The translations under genes were made by a program, and so were the position numbers. A stretch of DNA of 64,000 nt. Source: JAPOXR01 sp963664715. Its GTDB lineage: Bacteria > Pseudomonadota > Alphaproteobacteria > Rhodobacterales > Rhodobacteraceae. Positions 16,506 through 24,946 of this stretch are shown here, piece by piece. Within the stretch, counting starts at the first letter, position 1. Each line of letters opens with the position of its first letter. Below the pieces are notes generated by a model. That model was given only the letters and a program-made list of their open reading frames with translations, was not told where the DNA came from and ran no database searches. The stretch spans positions 434,001 through 498,000 of the forward strand of contig CAXXUY010000012.1 of the NCBI GenBank assembly GCA_963664715.2, read 5' to 3'.

Positions 16506-17495
16506 ATGAACCACACAAGAACAATCCTGTTTTCAACCGCCGCGGTGCTGGCGGCGTCGTCCTCGACAGCCTTGGAAAAGGCGGCTTTCGGGACAAACTG
16601 GCTGGCGCAGGCTGAGCATGGCGGATTCTACCAGTCTGTCGCCGACGGCACTTATGAGGCTTGTGGCCTCGATGTCGAAATCGTGCCGGGTGGGCCGCAG
16701 GTCAACAATCGCGCGTTGATGCTGGCCGGCAAGATCCAGTTTCACATGGGCGGCGACATGCTTCAGGCATTCAGCGCTGTCCAGGAGGGCATTCCGGTCG
16801 TTTCCGTCGCCGCCATTTTCCAGAAACACCCGCAGGTCATTCTTGCCCATCCGGGGAAGGCGTCTACGTTCGAGGATCTCAAGAACCTGACGCTGTTGAT
16901 CGGCGACAACGGATTCAATTCCTATTACCGCTGGATGATGGCCGATTACGGATTCACCGTGGAGCAGAGAAAGCCATATACGTTCAACCCGGCACCATTC
17001 CTTGCCGATGAGAATGTCGGGATGCAGGGATACCTGTCGTCTGAGCCGTATGTTGTTGAAAAGGAAGGAGGAATTGTTCCTGGAGTCTTCCTGATCGCAG
17101 ATGCCGGCTATTCCACCTACGCCACGACTGTTGAAACGATGGCAGACACGATCGCAAACAAGCCGGAAGCGGTTCAGTGCTTTGTGGATGGATCGATCAA
17201 GGGCTGGTACAACTATCTGTACGGTGATCCCTCGGCCGCCAACGTCCTGATCAAGGAGCACAACCCGGAGATGACGGATGACAAGATCGCCTATGCGATC
17301 GGCAAGATGCTGGAAGTCGGGATAGTCGACTCGGGTGACGCCCTCACCAAGGGCATCGGGGTCATCACCGAAGAAAAGGTGAAGGATTTCTATGACAAGA
17401 TGGTTGCTGCAGGCGTCATCACTGACAACATAGACTGGAGAGCTTCCTTCACCACCGAATTCTCGGGCATGGGCGTCGGAATGGACCTGAAGTAA
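16506..17495 (+). CDS. ABC transporter substrate-binding protein (NMT1/SsuA type)
   Basis: A 329-residue periplasmic binding protein. The N-terminus has a short cationic start and a hydrophobic core ending near STALEKA, a plausible signal peptide. FGTNWLAQAEHGGFYQSVADGTYEACGLDVEI is the hallmark opening of the NMT1/THI5-like family that binds pyrimidines, thiamine precursors, taurine or sulfonates; PGGPQVNNRALMLAGKIQF follows. It is the first gene of an eight-gene operon. A GC-rich hairpin after its stop (17523-17555) separates it from the ATPase and may stabilise a shorter, more abundant transcript. The family cannot fix the ligand, but the downstream deaminase and creatininase genes point to a nitrogen heterocycle. 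Confidence 0.88.
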   Translation: MNHTRTILFSTAAVLAASSSTALEKAAFGTNWLAQAEHGGFYQSVADGTYEACGLDVEIVPGGPQVNNRALMLAGKIQFHMGGDMLQAFSAVQEGIPVVSVAAIFQKHPQVILAHPGKASTFEDLKNLTLLIGDNGFNSYYRWMMADYGFTVEQRKPYTFNPAPFLADENVGMQGYLSSEPYVVEKEGGIVPGVFLIADAGYSTYATTVETMADTIANKPEAVQCFVDGSIKGWYNYLYGDPSAANVLIKEHNPEMTDDKIAYAIGKMLEVGIVDSGDALTKGIGVITEEKVKDFYDKMVAAGVITDNIDWRASFTTEFSGMGVGMDLK

Positions 17496-17522
17496 ACCCA
17501 CCGACGTAACTGTAGATTCAAT

Positions 17523-17555
17523 CGGCGGGCGGCATGTGATTTTCGCCGCCTGCCG
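17523..17555 (+). repeat. GC-rich hairpin between binding-protein and ATPase genes
   Basis: CGGCGGGCGGC (17523-17533) pairs with GCCGCCTGCCG (17545-17555) with one mismatch over 11 bases and an 11-base loop. No T-tract follows, so complete termination is unlikely. Stable hairpins at this place in importer operons commonly protect the binding-protein message from 3' decay. Confidence 0.5.
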
Positions 17556-17616
17556 ACTTAATTGCCTGCCAAGCGAATCCGCGCCAAACTGGCATTGCTG
17601 AACGGGTGTATTTCGA

Positions 17617-18375
17617 TTGCAAACCATGCTGTTGTCGCTGAATCATGTGGGCAAGACCTTTGGTGCCGAAATAGAGGCCCTCCGGGACATGTCACTGGAT
17701 GTCTCGGATGGTGACTTCGTCAGCCTTCTCGGCCCGTCAGGTTGCGGCAAATCGACTGCTCTTCGCATCATCGCCGGTCTTCTGGAACCGACCACCGGAC
17801 GAATCATCTGGCATGGCGACACCAAGGACGAGTCAATCGGGTTCGTCTTTCAGGAACCCACCCTGATGCCCTGGGCGACAGTTGAACGGAATGTCTGGCT
17901 GCCGTTTCGACTCAACGGCGAGTCGTTTTCCGCGGCCGGCGAAAAAATCCGCGAATCACTGGCACTGGTCGGTCTCGAGAACTTTGCGGAGAGTTACCCG
18001 CGCGAACTTTCCGGCGGAATGAAGATGCGGGTCTCAATCGCAAGGGCACTGGCCACCAGTCCTCGAATAATCCTCATGGACGAGCCATTCGCAGCACTCG
18101 ATGAGATTACGAGGTTCAAGTTGAACAACGACCTTCTCGAGTTGAAGGCAAAACTCGACTGCACGATCATTTTCGTGACGCATTCGGTGTTTGAGAGTGT
18201 CTTTCTTTCAAACCGGATCGCGGTCATGGCTGCAAGGCCGGGGCGGGTCATCAGGGAGTTGAAGATAGATGCTCCCTACCCGCGCGGCGACAGGTTCCGC
18301 ACTTCTTCCGACTACGCCGCCCACTGCCGGACCACATCCGAGGCACTCCAGGATTCGATGAATGGAACCGACTGA
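17617..18375 (+). CDS. ABC transporter ATP-binding protein (SsuB/TauB type)
   Basis: A nucleotide-binding subunit of about 250 residues. Walker A GPSGCGKST is near residue 39, Q-loop FQEPTLMPW near 73, signature LSGGMKMRVSIARA near 131, Walker B IILMDEPFAALDE and the switch histidine in VTHSVFE. The MKMR variant of the signature is typical for nitrate/taurine/sulfonate/pyrimidine importers. The start may be TTG 17617 or ATG 17626, and the second gives a conventional N-terminus. It works with the permease 46 bases downstream and the binding protein upstream. Confidence 0.9.
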   Translation: MQTMLLSLNHVGKTFGAEIEALRDMSLDVSDGDFVSLLGPSGCGKSTALRIIAGLLEPTTGRIIWHGDTKDESIGFVFQEPTLMPWATVERNVWLPFRLNGESFSAAGEKIRESLALVGLENFAESYPRELSGGMKMRVSIARALATSPRIILMDEPFAALDEITRFKLNNDLLELKAKLDCTIIFVTHSVFESVFLSNRIAVMAARPGRVIRELKIDAPYPRGDRFRTSSDYAAHCRTTSEALQDSMNGTD

Positions 18376-18421
18376 ATTGGCCTGCCATTTGGCAATGAGA
18401 ACATGAACTGAAGAGGCCCAA

Positions 18422-19303
18422 ATGCAGAGTGAATCATCCCCGGACTTCCCGATGGCCCCGGCCGAAGCCGGGCCGCATGTTCTCGATGACCAGGAACGCA
18501 GGCGGATGCTGCGCCGGCGATTCGAGAGAATAGGCAAGTGGTGTCTTCCGGCGATCGTGCTGATAATCACAGTCTGGTACTGGGACCGGATTGTCTTCTG
18601 GAACGAAATTCCACACTACATTCTTCCAAGTCCCGGCAGGGTCGCCTCGACCTTGCTGGCGGACTGGTCGGTACTGCTGGACGCGCTTGTCATCACGCTG
18701 CAGATCACGTTTCTTGCACTGGCTGTTGCGGTTATCGGCGGAGCTGGTCTCGCCATCCTGTTTACGCAGTCCAGATTCATTCAGATGTCCCTGTTTCCCT
18801 ATGCAGTGATCCTGCAAGTCACGCCAATTGTCGCAATTGCCCCGCTGATATTCATCTATGTGGACAGCAAGATTGCAGGACTCCTGATCTGCGCCTGGAT
18901 CGTTGCATTCTTCCCGATATTGTCCAACACCACACTGGGACTGAACTCGACCGACCATAATCTTCGCGACCTGTTCAGGATCTATGGTGCATCGCGCTGG
19001 CAACAACTCCTGCACCTCCAGATTCCCACGGCCCTGCCCTACTTCCTCGGCGGGCTTCGCATTGCCGGCGGGCTGGCCCTGATCGGTGCCGTCGTGGCGG
19101 AATATGTCGCCGGCACGGGAGGGATCGGATCAGGGCTGGCTTTCACAATACTGGAGGCGGGCTACCGGCTGAACATTCCCCGAATGTTCGCCGCTCTACT
19201 CCTGATTGCAGCCACCGGTGTGTTGATTTTCACGGTTTTGTCCCTGTTGAGCCACCTGCTGCTCCACAAATGGCATGAGAGCGCCCTGAAGAGGGATACA
19301 TGA
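18422..19303 (+). CDS. ABC transporter permease (SsuC/TauC type)
   Basis: A 293-residue inner-membrane permease with about six hydrophobic helices after a charged 35-residue N-terminus. The cytoplasmic coupling loop is seen as FRIYGASRWQQLLHLQIPTALPYFLGGLRIAGGLA near 184-218, the EAA motif of the binding-protein-dependent family. The N-terminal WDRIVFWNEIPHYILPSPGRVASTL (P-S-P near residue 70) is characteristic of the SsuC/TauC/ThiX group. Its stop overlaps the next start by four bases (ATGA), tying the transporter to the deaminase-like enzyme. Confidence 0.9.
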   Translation: MQSESSPDFPMAPAEAGPHVLDDQERRRMLRRRFERIGKWCLPAIVLIITVWYWDRIVFWNEIPHYILPSPGRVASTLLADWSVLLDALVITLQITFLALAVAVIGGAGLAILFTQSRFIQMSLFPYAVILQVTPIVAIAPLIFIYVDSKIAGLLICAWIVAFFPILSNTTLGLNSTDHNLRDLFRIYGASRWQQLLHLQIPTALPYFLGGLRIAGGLALIGAVVAEYVAGTGGIGSGLAFTILEAGYRLNIPRMFAALLLIAATGVLIFTVLSLLSHLLLHKWHESALKRDT

Positions 19304-20574
19304 GGGACTTTCTGGAACTGCCCGGAACCGACAGGTACAGGCTGGTCAATGCACATGTTCCAAAGTTTCTGCCCGGTCCAGGACCGGACCGGCTGGAACG
19401 GGAGATCTGCGTACAGGATGGAATGATCTGCGGGGAGCATGACGGGCCGGTAATCGACCTTGGCGGATCCATGCTCCTTCCTGCATTTACCGACATGCAC
19501 ACGCATCTCGACAAGGGGCATATCATGCCCCGCGCACCCAATCCGGACGGAACGTTCGATTCCGCACTTTCGACCGTCCTCGATGACCGGACCCGGAACT
19601 GGAATTCCGAGGACGTTCAGGGGCGCATGGAGTTTTCGCTGCGCTGCGCGTTCGCGCACGGAACCCGGGCCATCCGAACCCATCTGGACTCCGCTTCGCC
19701 TCAGCACCTGATATCCTGGCCGGTTTTCGATCAAGTGAGGACGGCATGGAAGGACAGGATCGAATTGCAGGCAGTGACGATTCTGGGTGTTGAGGCGGTG
19801 GACGATGGTCGTGAATTCAGGGAGATAGCGGAAACTGCGGCAAGATTTGGAGGCGTGCTCGGCTGCGTCACATATCCGGTTCCTGACCTTGATCACCGCC
19901 TTGACGCGTTCTTTTCCATAGCGTCTGAACTCGGCATGGACGCCGACTTCCATGTCGATGAGGCTTCCGACCCCGGCGTGGCCACCCTTCGCTCAATCGC
20001 AGAAGCGATCGTGAGGAACGGGTATTCCGGAAAGGCCGTTGCTGGACATTGCTGCTCAATTGCACTTCAACCGGAAACCGAGGCGGCATCAACGCTCGAC
20101 CTTGTTGCCGATGCGGGCATTGCGATTGTTTCACTGCCGATGTGCAACATGTACCTGCAGGACCGACGAGGGAGCCGGACTCCCAGATGGCGCGGCGTCA
20201 CGCTGGTCCACGAGATGCGCGATCGCGGAATCGACGTGTGTTTTGCTTCGGACAATACGCGTGATCCGTTTTACGCCTATGGAGACCTGGACGTCGTGGA
20301 GGTCATCCGAGAAGCAACACGGATCTGCCACCTGGACCACTGCGAAGCGTCCTGGCTCGATTCATTCTCGTCAACCCCCAGCCGAATTTGCGGATTCAGT
20401 GAAAACCGTCTGGAACCAGGTGACAGTGCCGATTTCGTGATCTTCAACGCCAGGGACTGGACTGAATTGTTGCCCCGGCCGCAGATGGATCGTGTCGTCG
20501 TGAGAAATGGCCGGCCGGTGAACAGGACTCTGCCCAGCTACAGCGAACTTGATTATTTGATGGGGACCGAATGA
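19300..20574 (+). CDS. Cytosine deaminase-like amidohydrolase
   Basis: A 424-residue metal-dependent hydrolase of the amidohydrolase superfamily, CodA-like subgroup. The metal and catalytic residues of E. coli cytosine deaminase have clear counterparts: HxH in DMHTHLDKG (near 65-73), His and Glu in DFHVDEASD, His in AGHCCSIAL, and Asp in FASDNTRDPF. An N-terminal beta-sandwich part (LVNAHVPKFL, CVQDGMICG) and the C-terminal DFVIFNARDW complete the fold. It should deaminate or open an N-heterocycle such as a cytosine, creatinine or isoguanine analogue. It overlaps the permease and the following oxidase gene by four bases each, so it is the first enzyme after the importer. Confidence 0.85.
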   Translation: MRDFLELPGTDRYRLVNAHVPKFLPGPGPDRLEREICVQDGMICGEHDGPVIDLGGSMLLPAFTDMHTHLDKGHIMPRAPNPDGTFDSALSTVLDDRTRNWNSEDVQGRMEFSLRCAFAHGTRAIRTHLDSASPQHLISWPVFDQVRTAWKDRIELQAVTILGVEAVDDGREFREIAETAARFGGVLGCVTYPVPDLDHRLDAFFSIASELGMDADFHVDEASDPGVATLRSIAEAIVRNGYSGKAVAGHCCSIALQPETEAASTLDLVADAGIAIVSLPMCNMYLQDRRGSRTPRWRGVTLVHEMRDRGIDVCFASDNTRDPFYAYGDLDVVEVIREATRICHLDHCEASWLDSFSSTPSRICGFSENRLEPGDSADFVIFNARDWTELLPRPQMDRVVVRNGRPVNRTLPSYSELDYLMGTE

Positions 20575-21971
20575 TACGCAATATCGAGGCGGTGAAACGC
20601 GAGCTGAGTCATCTTGAAATCGACGACAACCCGGTTTCGGTGAAAGCCAAGAGCCGGGATTTCTTCTGGTACTCTCCGGTCCTCAAGGCAAGGCTTGACC
20701 ACATTGCGGCAGACTTTGTCGTCAACCCGAGGTCGGAGGCCGAGGTCATCGAGATTCTTGCCGCCTGCTATCGTCATGATGTTCCGGTCACGACCCGGGG
20801 CACCGGCACCGGAAACTACGGACAGGCAATGCCCCTGGCCGGGGGGTGCGTGATGCACATGCGAAACCTGTCAGCGGTCAAGGAAATTCATCCGGGACGG
20901 GTCATTGCCGAACCGGGATGCCTTCTCAAGGAGCTCGACGAACAGTGTCGGCAGCATTCCGGCCAGGAAATCAGGATGTTCTCCTCGACCTGGGCCACCG
21001 CAACGATCGGAGGATTCGTCGCCGGGGGGTCGGGAGGAGTGGGTTCGTGCAAATGGGGTCAGCTGAGGGATATCGGCAACATCATCCGGCTGAGGGTCGT
21101 CACGATGGAGGAAAGCCCCCGCGTCCTTGAATTCAGGGGCGACGAGCTACCGCGTGTTTCCCATGCCTACGGAACAAACGGCATCATCACAGAGATCGAG
21201 ATTCCATTGGCACCCGCCTATGACTGGATCGGGATGTTCGTGGCCTTCGACGACTTCATGGAAAGCGCACAATACGCGGTCGACCTTGCCAATGAGGACG
21301 GAATCCTGATCAAGCTTGCAACTCCCTTCGAAGCACCGATCGCCTACGATTATTTCCCGCGAGTCAGGCCATATGTCTCCGAAGACACCAATATCGTGGC
21401 GCTCATGGTAGCCCCCCATGCAATCGATGGCTTCCTGACCTTCACTGAACAGCACCCGGAAGCGCGGATCATCTTTCGGTCCGACGGGAATGACTGGCGA
21501 AGAGACCCGGGCCCGGTGTTCGAATACGGCTGGAACCATACAACCCTGAGGGCCCTTCGCGTTGACCCGACCGTAACCTACCTGCAGGTCCGTTACGGGT
21601 ATCCGAGGCACATGGAGCTCGTTTCCATGGTCAGGAAGGAATTTGCCGGTGAAGTCCTGCAGCATCTCGAGGTGATCAGGGAAAACGGCAAGGCAATGTT
21701 TGCCGGGCTGCCGATCGTCAAGTTCTCGACGGAAGAACGGCTGGACGAAATCGTCCGCATCCACGAGGAGTTTGGATGCATGATATTCAACCCACATCGC
21801 TACACGCTCGAGGAGGGCGGAAGGCAGACCGTCGACCAGCGCCAGCTGGCCTTCAAGCGGGAAGCAGACCCCAAGGGCCTGCTCAATCCGGGCAAGATGA
21901 TCGCCTGGGATGATCCGGATTGGGACTACAGCAGGATGTATGCTTTCCCCCGCCTCCTGCCACAAACGTGA
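20571..21971 (+). CDS. FAD-linked oxidase (FAD_binding_4/VAO type)
   Basis: A 466-residue flavoprotein of the vanillyl-alcohol-oxidase/glycolate-oxidase GlcD-like family. The PCMH FAD-binding domain is visible: VVNPRSEAEVIEILAACYRHDVPVTTRGTGTGNYGQ near 46-82, VIAEPGCLLKELDEQC, and the second FAD loop ATIGGFVAGGSGGVGSCKWGQLRD near 143-166. The C-terminal RFKREADPKGLLNPGK-like ending (FKREADPKGLLNPGKM) is the usual closure of GlcD-type enzymes. It is expected to oxidise a hydroxy acid or an amine/cyclic intermediate. It is coupled by ATGA to the deaminase-like gene and by TGATG to the reductase that follows. Confidence 0.85.
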   Translation: MIRNIEAVKRELSHLEIDDNPVSVKAKSRDFFWYSPVLKARLDHIAADFVVNPRSEAEVIEILAACYRHDVPVTTRGTGTGNYGQAMPLAGGCVMHMRNLSAVKEIHPGRVIAEPGCLLKELDEQCRQHSGQEIRMFSSTWATATIGGFVAGGSGGVGSCKWGQLRDIGNIIRLRVVTMEESPRVLEFRGDELPRVSHAYGTNGIITEIEIPLAPAYDWIGMFVAFDDFMESAQYAVDLANEDGILIKLATPFEAPIAYDYFPRVRPYVSEDTNIVALMVAPHAIDGFLTFTEQHPEARIIFRSDGNDWRRDPGPVFEYGWNHTTLRALRVDPTVTYLQVRYGYPRHMELVSMVRKEFAGEVLQHLEVIRENGKAMFAGLPIVKFSTEERLDEIVRIHEEFGCMIFNPHRYTLEEGGRQTVDQRQLAFKREADPKGLLNPGKMIAWDDPDWDYSRMYAFPRLLPQT

Positions 21972-22549
21972 TGCGGGCGCTCGTTCTCTATGCCCACCCG
22001 GTGCCTGACAGTTTTTCTGCGGCGCTGCACCGGACCGTGGTCAGCACACTGGATTCCAGGGGTTGGGAAATCGACGATTGTGATCTCTATGCGGAGGGCT
22101 TCAACCCCGTGCTCACCGAGGAAGAGCGGCGGAACTATCACGATGAGACCTGCAACACCGGCCCGGTAGCCGAACACGTAGACCGCCTTCGGAGGGCCGA
22201 AGCGCTGATCCTGGTTTTCCCGGTCTGGATCTACGGGTTCCCGGCAATGCTGAAGGGGTATTTCGACCGGGTATGCGTGCCGGGAGTCGCGTTCAGGCTG
22301 GAGAACGGCAAGGTCTCTCCAAACCTGCGGAACGTGCGAAAGCTGGCGGCGGTCACCACATATGGCGGAACCCGGTTGCGAGCGCTTGGCGTACTGGACC
22401 CACCCCGTCGAATCGTTAACCGCGCGGTCCGATTCTACTGCCAGCCCGACAAGTTGAGATATCTGGCACTCTACGACATGAATCGGGCCAGCTTCGAAAG
22501 GCGAGACGCGTTCGTTCGAAGTGTCCAGAGCGAAATGGCCAGATTGTGA
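21971..22549 (+). CDS. NAD(P)H oxidoreductase, flavodoxin-like fold (NQO1/KefF/MdaB type)
   Basis: A 192-residue Flavodoxin_2 protein. It begins MRALVLYAHPVPDSF, whose HP-DSF loop binds the flavin phosphate. The core motif ALILVFPVWIYGFPAMLKGYFDRV near 77-100 is the family consensus (PxWWxxxPAxLKGWxDRV), with Ile for the second Trp. Such enzymes pass two electrons from NAD(P)H through FMN or FAD to quinones, azo or nitro compounds or other flavoproteins. The start at 21971 overlaps the preceding stop (TGATG). It forms a tandem with a paralogue that starts inside its stop codon. Confidence 0.85.
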   Translation: MRALVLYAHPVPDSFSAALHRTVVSTLDSRGWEIDDCDLYAEGFNPVLTEEERRNYHDETCNTGPVAEHVDRLRRAEALILVFPVWIYGFPAMLKGYFDRVCVPGVAFRLENGKVSPNLRNVRKLAAVTTYGGTRLRALGVLDPPRRIVNRAVRFYCQPDKLRYLALYDMNRASFERRDAFVRSVQSEMARL

Positions 22550-23145
22550 TGAAGGCGCTCGTCGTCTACTGCCATCCCGATCCGGGCAGCTTCACCGCGG
22601 CGATTCTGCAGACAGCAATCGAAGTGCTGGAGGCGGCAAGGGCGGAGATCCGAATCGTGGACCTTTATTCGGAAGAGTTTCAACCCGTCCTGCCAGGATC
22701 CGAACTTGAAACCTATCTGGATACGCAGAATAATCGGCACCCCGTAGACGAACATGTGTCGAACATTGAATGGTGTGACACGCTGATCTTTGTCTATCCC
22801 ACCTGGTGGTATGGATTGCCCGCATTGCTCAAGGGCTGGCTGGATCGCGTGATGCTGCCGGGATCCGCTTTCCACATGCCTGATGGCAGAAATCGCGCAA
22901 TTCAACCGGGCCTCTTGCACATCGGAAGGTTCGGTGTGTTCACGACCTGCGGCGCGAGTTGGGTCTGGACGCAATTTGTCGGTGCGCCTGGCAAGATGAC
23001 ATTGATGCGCGGGCTGCGTCCGCTCTGTTCTCGACGTGCCAGGACGGCATTCGCTGCCCATTACCGGATGGATTCATCCACCGAGGAAAGCCGAAGGTCT
23101 CACCTCGAAAAGGTCAGAAAAAAAATGAGGCGATTGATCAGATGA
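22546..23145 (+). CDS. NAD(P)H oxidoreductase, flavodoxin-like fold (paralogue of upstream gene)
   Basis: A 199-residue Flavodoxin_2 protein starting MKALVVYCHPDPGSF and carrying FVYPTWWYGLPALLKGWLDRVMLPGSAF near 84-110, the canonical form of the family motif. It resembles its upstream neighbour in length and in the C-terminal pattern (TTCGASW here, TTYGGTR there), so the pair arose by duplication and may form a heterodimer. ATGA overlap with the preceding gene indicates coupled expression at similar levels. It may reduce the flavin of the FAD-linked oxidase or a ring intermediate. Confidence 0.85.
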   Translation: MMKALVVYCHPDPGSFTAAILQTAIEVLEAARAEIRIVDLYSEEFQPVLPGSELETYLDTQNNRHPVDEHVSNIEWCDTLIFVYPTWWYGLPALLKGWLDRVMLPGSAFHMPDGRNRAIQPGLLHIGRFGVFTTCGASWVWTQFVGAPGKMTLMRGLRPLCSRRARTAFAAHYRMDSSTEESRRSHLEKVRKKMRRLIR

Positions 23146-23200
23146 TGCCCGCCCGGCCTGAACGCCAAATCCTGATGGGCACAACCCAGGAGTAGGACTG

Positions 23201-24019
23201 ATGAGAAGAGATTGGATGGAGTATCGACGGACCGAGTTCTCCGACATTGACGAGACCGGGTCAATCGCAATCCTGCCAACTGCCGCAGTGGAACAGCATG
23301 GCCCGCATCTTCCGGTCGGGACCGACACGTATATCGGGACGGGCATGCTCTCCGAAGTCACCAGGACACTGCCCGACCACCTGGATGTTCGAATCCTGCC
23401 GGTGCAGGCGGTGGGCAAGTCCAACGAACATGTCTGGTCCCGGGGCACGCTGACCCTGACGGCTGAGACCGCGTTGCGCGCCTGGACAGAAATCGGTCTC
23501 TCGGTCGCACGGTCCGGTGTGCGCAAGCTGGTGATGATCAACTCCCACGGGGGCAACCTGGACCTGGTTTCGATTGTGGCACGCGAACTGAGGGTCCGGG
23601 CCGGCATGTATGTCGTCAAGTGCCAATGGGGGTCGTTCGGCCATCCCGAAGGATTGTATTCGCCCGCGGAACTGTCGATCGGAATTCATGGGGGCGATGT
23701 CGAGACCTCCCTCATGCTCCATTTCCGACCTGATCTCGTGGACATGGCGTCTGCAGGGGATTTTGGTTCGTCTGCCACGAGTGATCCGGTTCAGCCTGTC
23801 GGACCGATCAGTTACGGCTGGATTGCATCGGATCTCAATGAATCCGGGACAGTCGGCAACGCCTCCGCGGCGACTGCAGAAAAAGGCCGCCTTACGGCAG
23901 AGCACCAGGCCCGGGGCTTCGTTCAATTGCTGGACTCGGTTGCAGACGCGAATCTCGACAGGTTCCGGCCGGCAACGCAACCCGGCCAGATGTCCCGGAA
24001 TGACCGTTCAGTTTCCTGA
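23201..24019 (+). CDS. Creatininase family protein (metal-dependent amidohydrolase)
   Basis: A 272-residue protein of the creatininase/FAPy-deformylase/MftE family. The metal-binding landmarks are present: PTAAVEQHGPHLPVGTDTY near 26-44 (Glu, His and Asp ligands), MINSHGGN near 111-118 (His) and IHGGDVETSLM near 165-175 (Glu). Members hydrolyse cyclic or linear amide bonds: creatinine to creatine, a formylaminopyrimidine, or a C-terminal peptide in mycofactocin maturation. No mycofactocin genes are nearby, so a small-molecule amide is more likely. It closes the eight-gene operon and its end overlaps the convergent cytochrome c gene by 12 bases. Confidence 0.85.
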   Translation: MRRDWMEYRRTEFSDIDETGSIAILPTAAVEQHGPHLPVGTDTYIGTGMLSEVTRTLPDHLDVRILPVQAVGKSNEHVWSRGTLTLTAETALRAWTEIGLSVARSGVRKLVMINSHGGNLDLVSIVARELRVRAGMYVVKCQWGSFGHPEGLYSPAELSIGIHGGDVETSLMLHFRPDLVDMASAGDFGSSATSDPVQPVGPISYGWIASDLNESGTVGNASAATAEKGRLTAEHQARGFVQLLDSVADANLDRFRPATQPGQMSRNDRSVS

Positions 24020-24925
24020 CGGCAGGCTTGACAGATACGTCGCGACGGCAGCGAGATCTTCACTCGTCGCATAGGCAGAATAGCTTTGTGTAACCAGGTA
24101 CATTGAACTGCTTTCATCAATGGATCCAGACCACTCGTCGAGTCCATTGAGAATCTTCGCCATGTCGATCCCGGCGATTCCCGGGGCACCTCGTTCACCT
24201 TCCTTCAATGCCTCTCCCCCTTTGAATGCGTCTCCATGTCTCTCGGACCAGAACAGGCCGCGCGGAGTATGACAAACCCCGCAGTGCCCCAGCGCATTGA
24301 CGAGGTACGCTCCCCTGTTCCATTCGCTGCTCCTGGACTCAACCGGAACGAATTCGGAATGGTCATGGAAAAGCAGTTTCCAGTAGAACATGGCCTGCCT
24401 GATATTGAATGGAAACTTCAGCCCGTGCTCGCGCAACTCTGCTTTGACAGGCTCGAAGCTGTCCAGATAAGCCTTGAGGTCGAGAAGATCTTTGGCCGTT
24501 GCCTTGGCAAAGGAGGTGTATGGAAATGACGGATAGTAATGAGTTCCGGCAGGGCTGACACCGAACCTCAAGGCATTGACAAATTCTGCGTCGGTCCATC
24601 CGCCAATTCCTGTTTCCGCATCCGGCGTCAGGTTTGGAGGAAAGAAGTCGCCGGCAAATGATTCCAGCGCGGGTCCACCGCTCGGCACACTGCCGATCAA
24701 TCCCGTAGTTGCGGCATCTGAATGGCAATTCCCGCAACCTCCAAGATTGTATAGAACCTCACCTCGCTTCGGATCGGCCTCGAACCCTGCCGGCAGCAGA
24801 TCCCCGAGTTCGGAAGCTGTCAGCGCGGGAGTTGGCGCAACTGCCGGCACACCCAACCCAAGCAGTGGAATTCCAATCACGATGATGCACGGCAGGAGAA
24901 TCTTTCGCAGGGACGAGGGCCGCAC
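24008..24925 (-). CDS. Diheme cytochrome c
   Basis: A 305-residue exported cytochrome. A hydrophobic N-terminus (KILLPCIIVIGIPLLGLGV) acts as signal peptide or membrane anchor. Two heme-attachment motifs are visible: CGNCH near 64-68 and CGVCH near 215-219. Candidate distal methionines are less clear. YPSFPYTSFAKATAKDLLDLKAYL between the hemes is typical of the c subunits of membrane alcohol, aldehyde or gluconate dehydrogenases, but the flavin or PQQ partner is not in the window. It sits downstream of a cytochrome c'-like gene on the same strand, so the pair may form a small periplasmic electron path. Confidence 0.85.
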   Translation of the reverse strand: MRPSSLRKILLPCIIVIGIPLLGLGVPAVAPTPALTASELGDLLPAGFEADPKRGEVLYNLGGCGNCHSDAATTGLIGSVPSGGPALESFAGDFFPPNLTPDAETGIGGWTDAEFVNALRFGVSPAGTHYYPSFPYTSFAKATAKDLLDLKAYLDSFEPVKAELREHGLKFPFNIRQAMFYWKLLFHDHSEFVPVESRSSEWNRGAYLVNALGHCGVCHTPRGLFWSERHGDAFKGGEALKEGERGAPGIAGIDMAKILNGLDEWSGSIDESSSMYLVTQSYSAYATSEDLAAVATYLSSLPSGN

Positions 24926-24946
24926 GTATTTCTCTTTGCCAGTCGA

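Noticed and set aside
23201..24019. Mycofactocin maturation peptidase (MftE) for the creatininase-family gene
   Set aside because: No mftA-D precursor or radical-SAM genes lie nearby, and the operon context is small-molecule catabolism.
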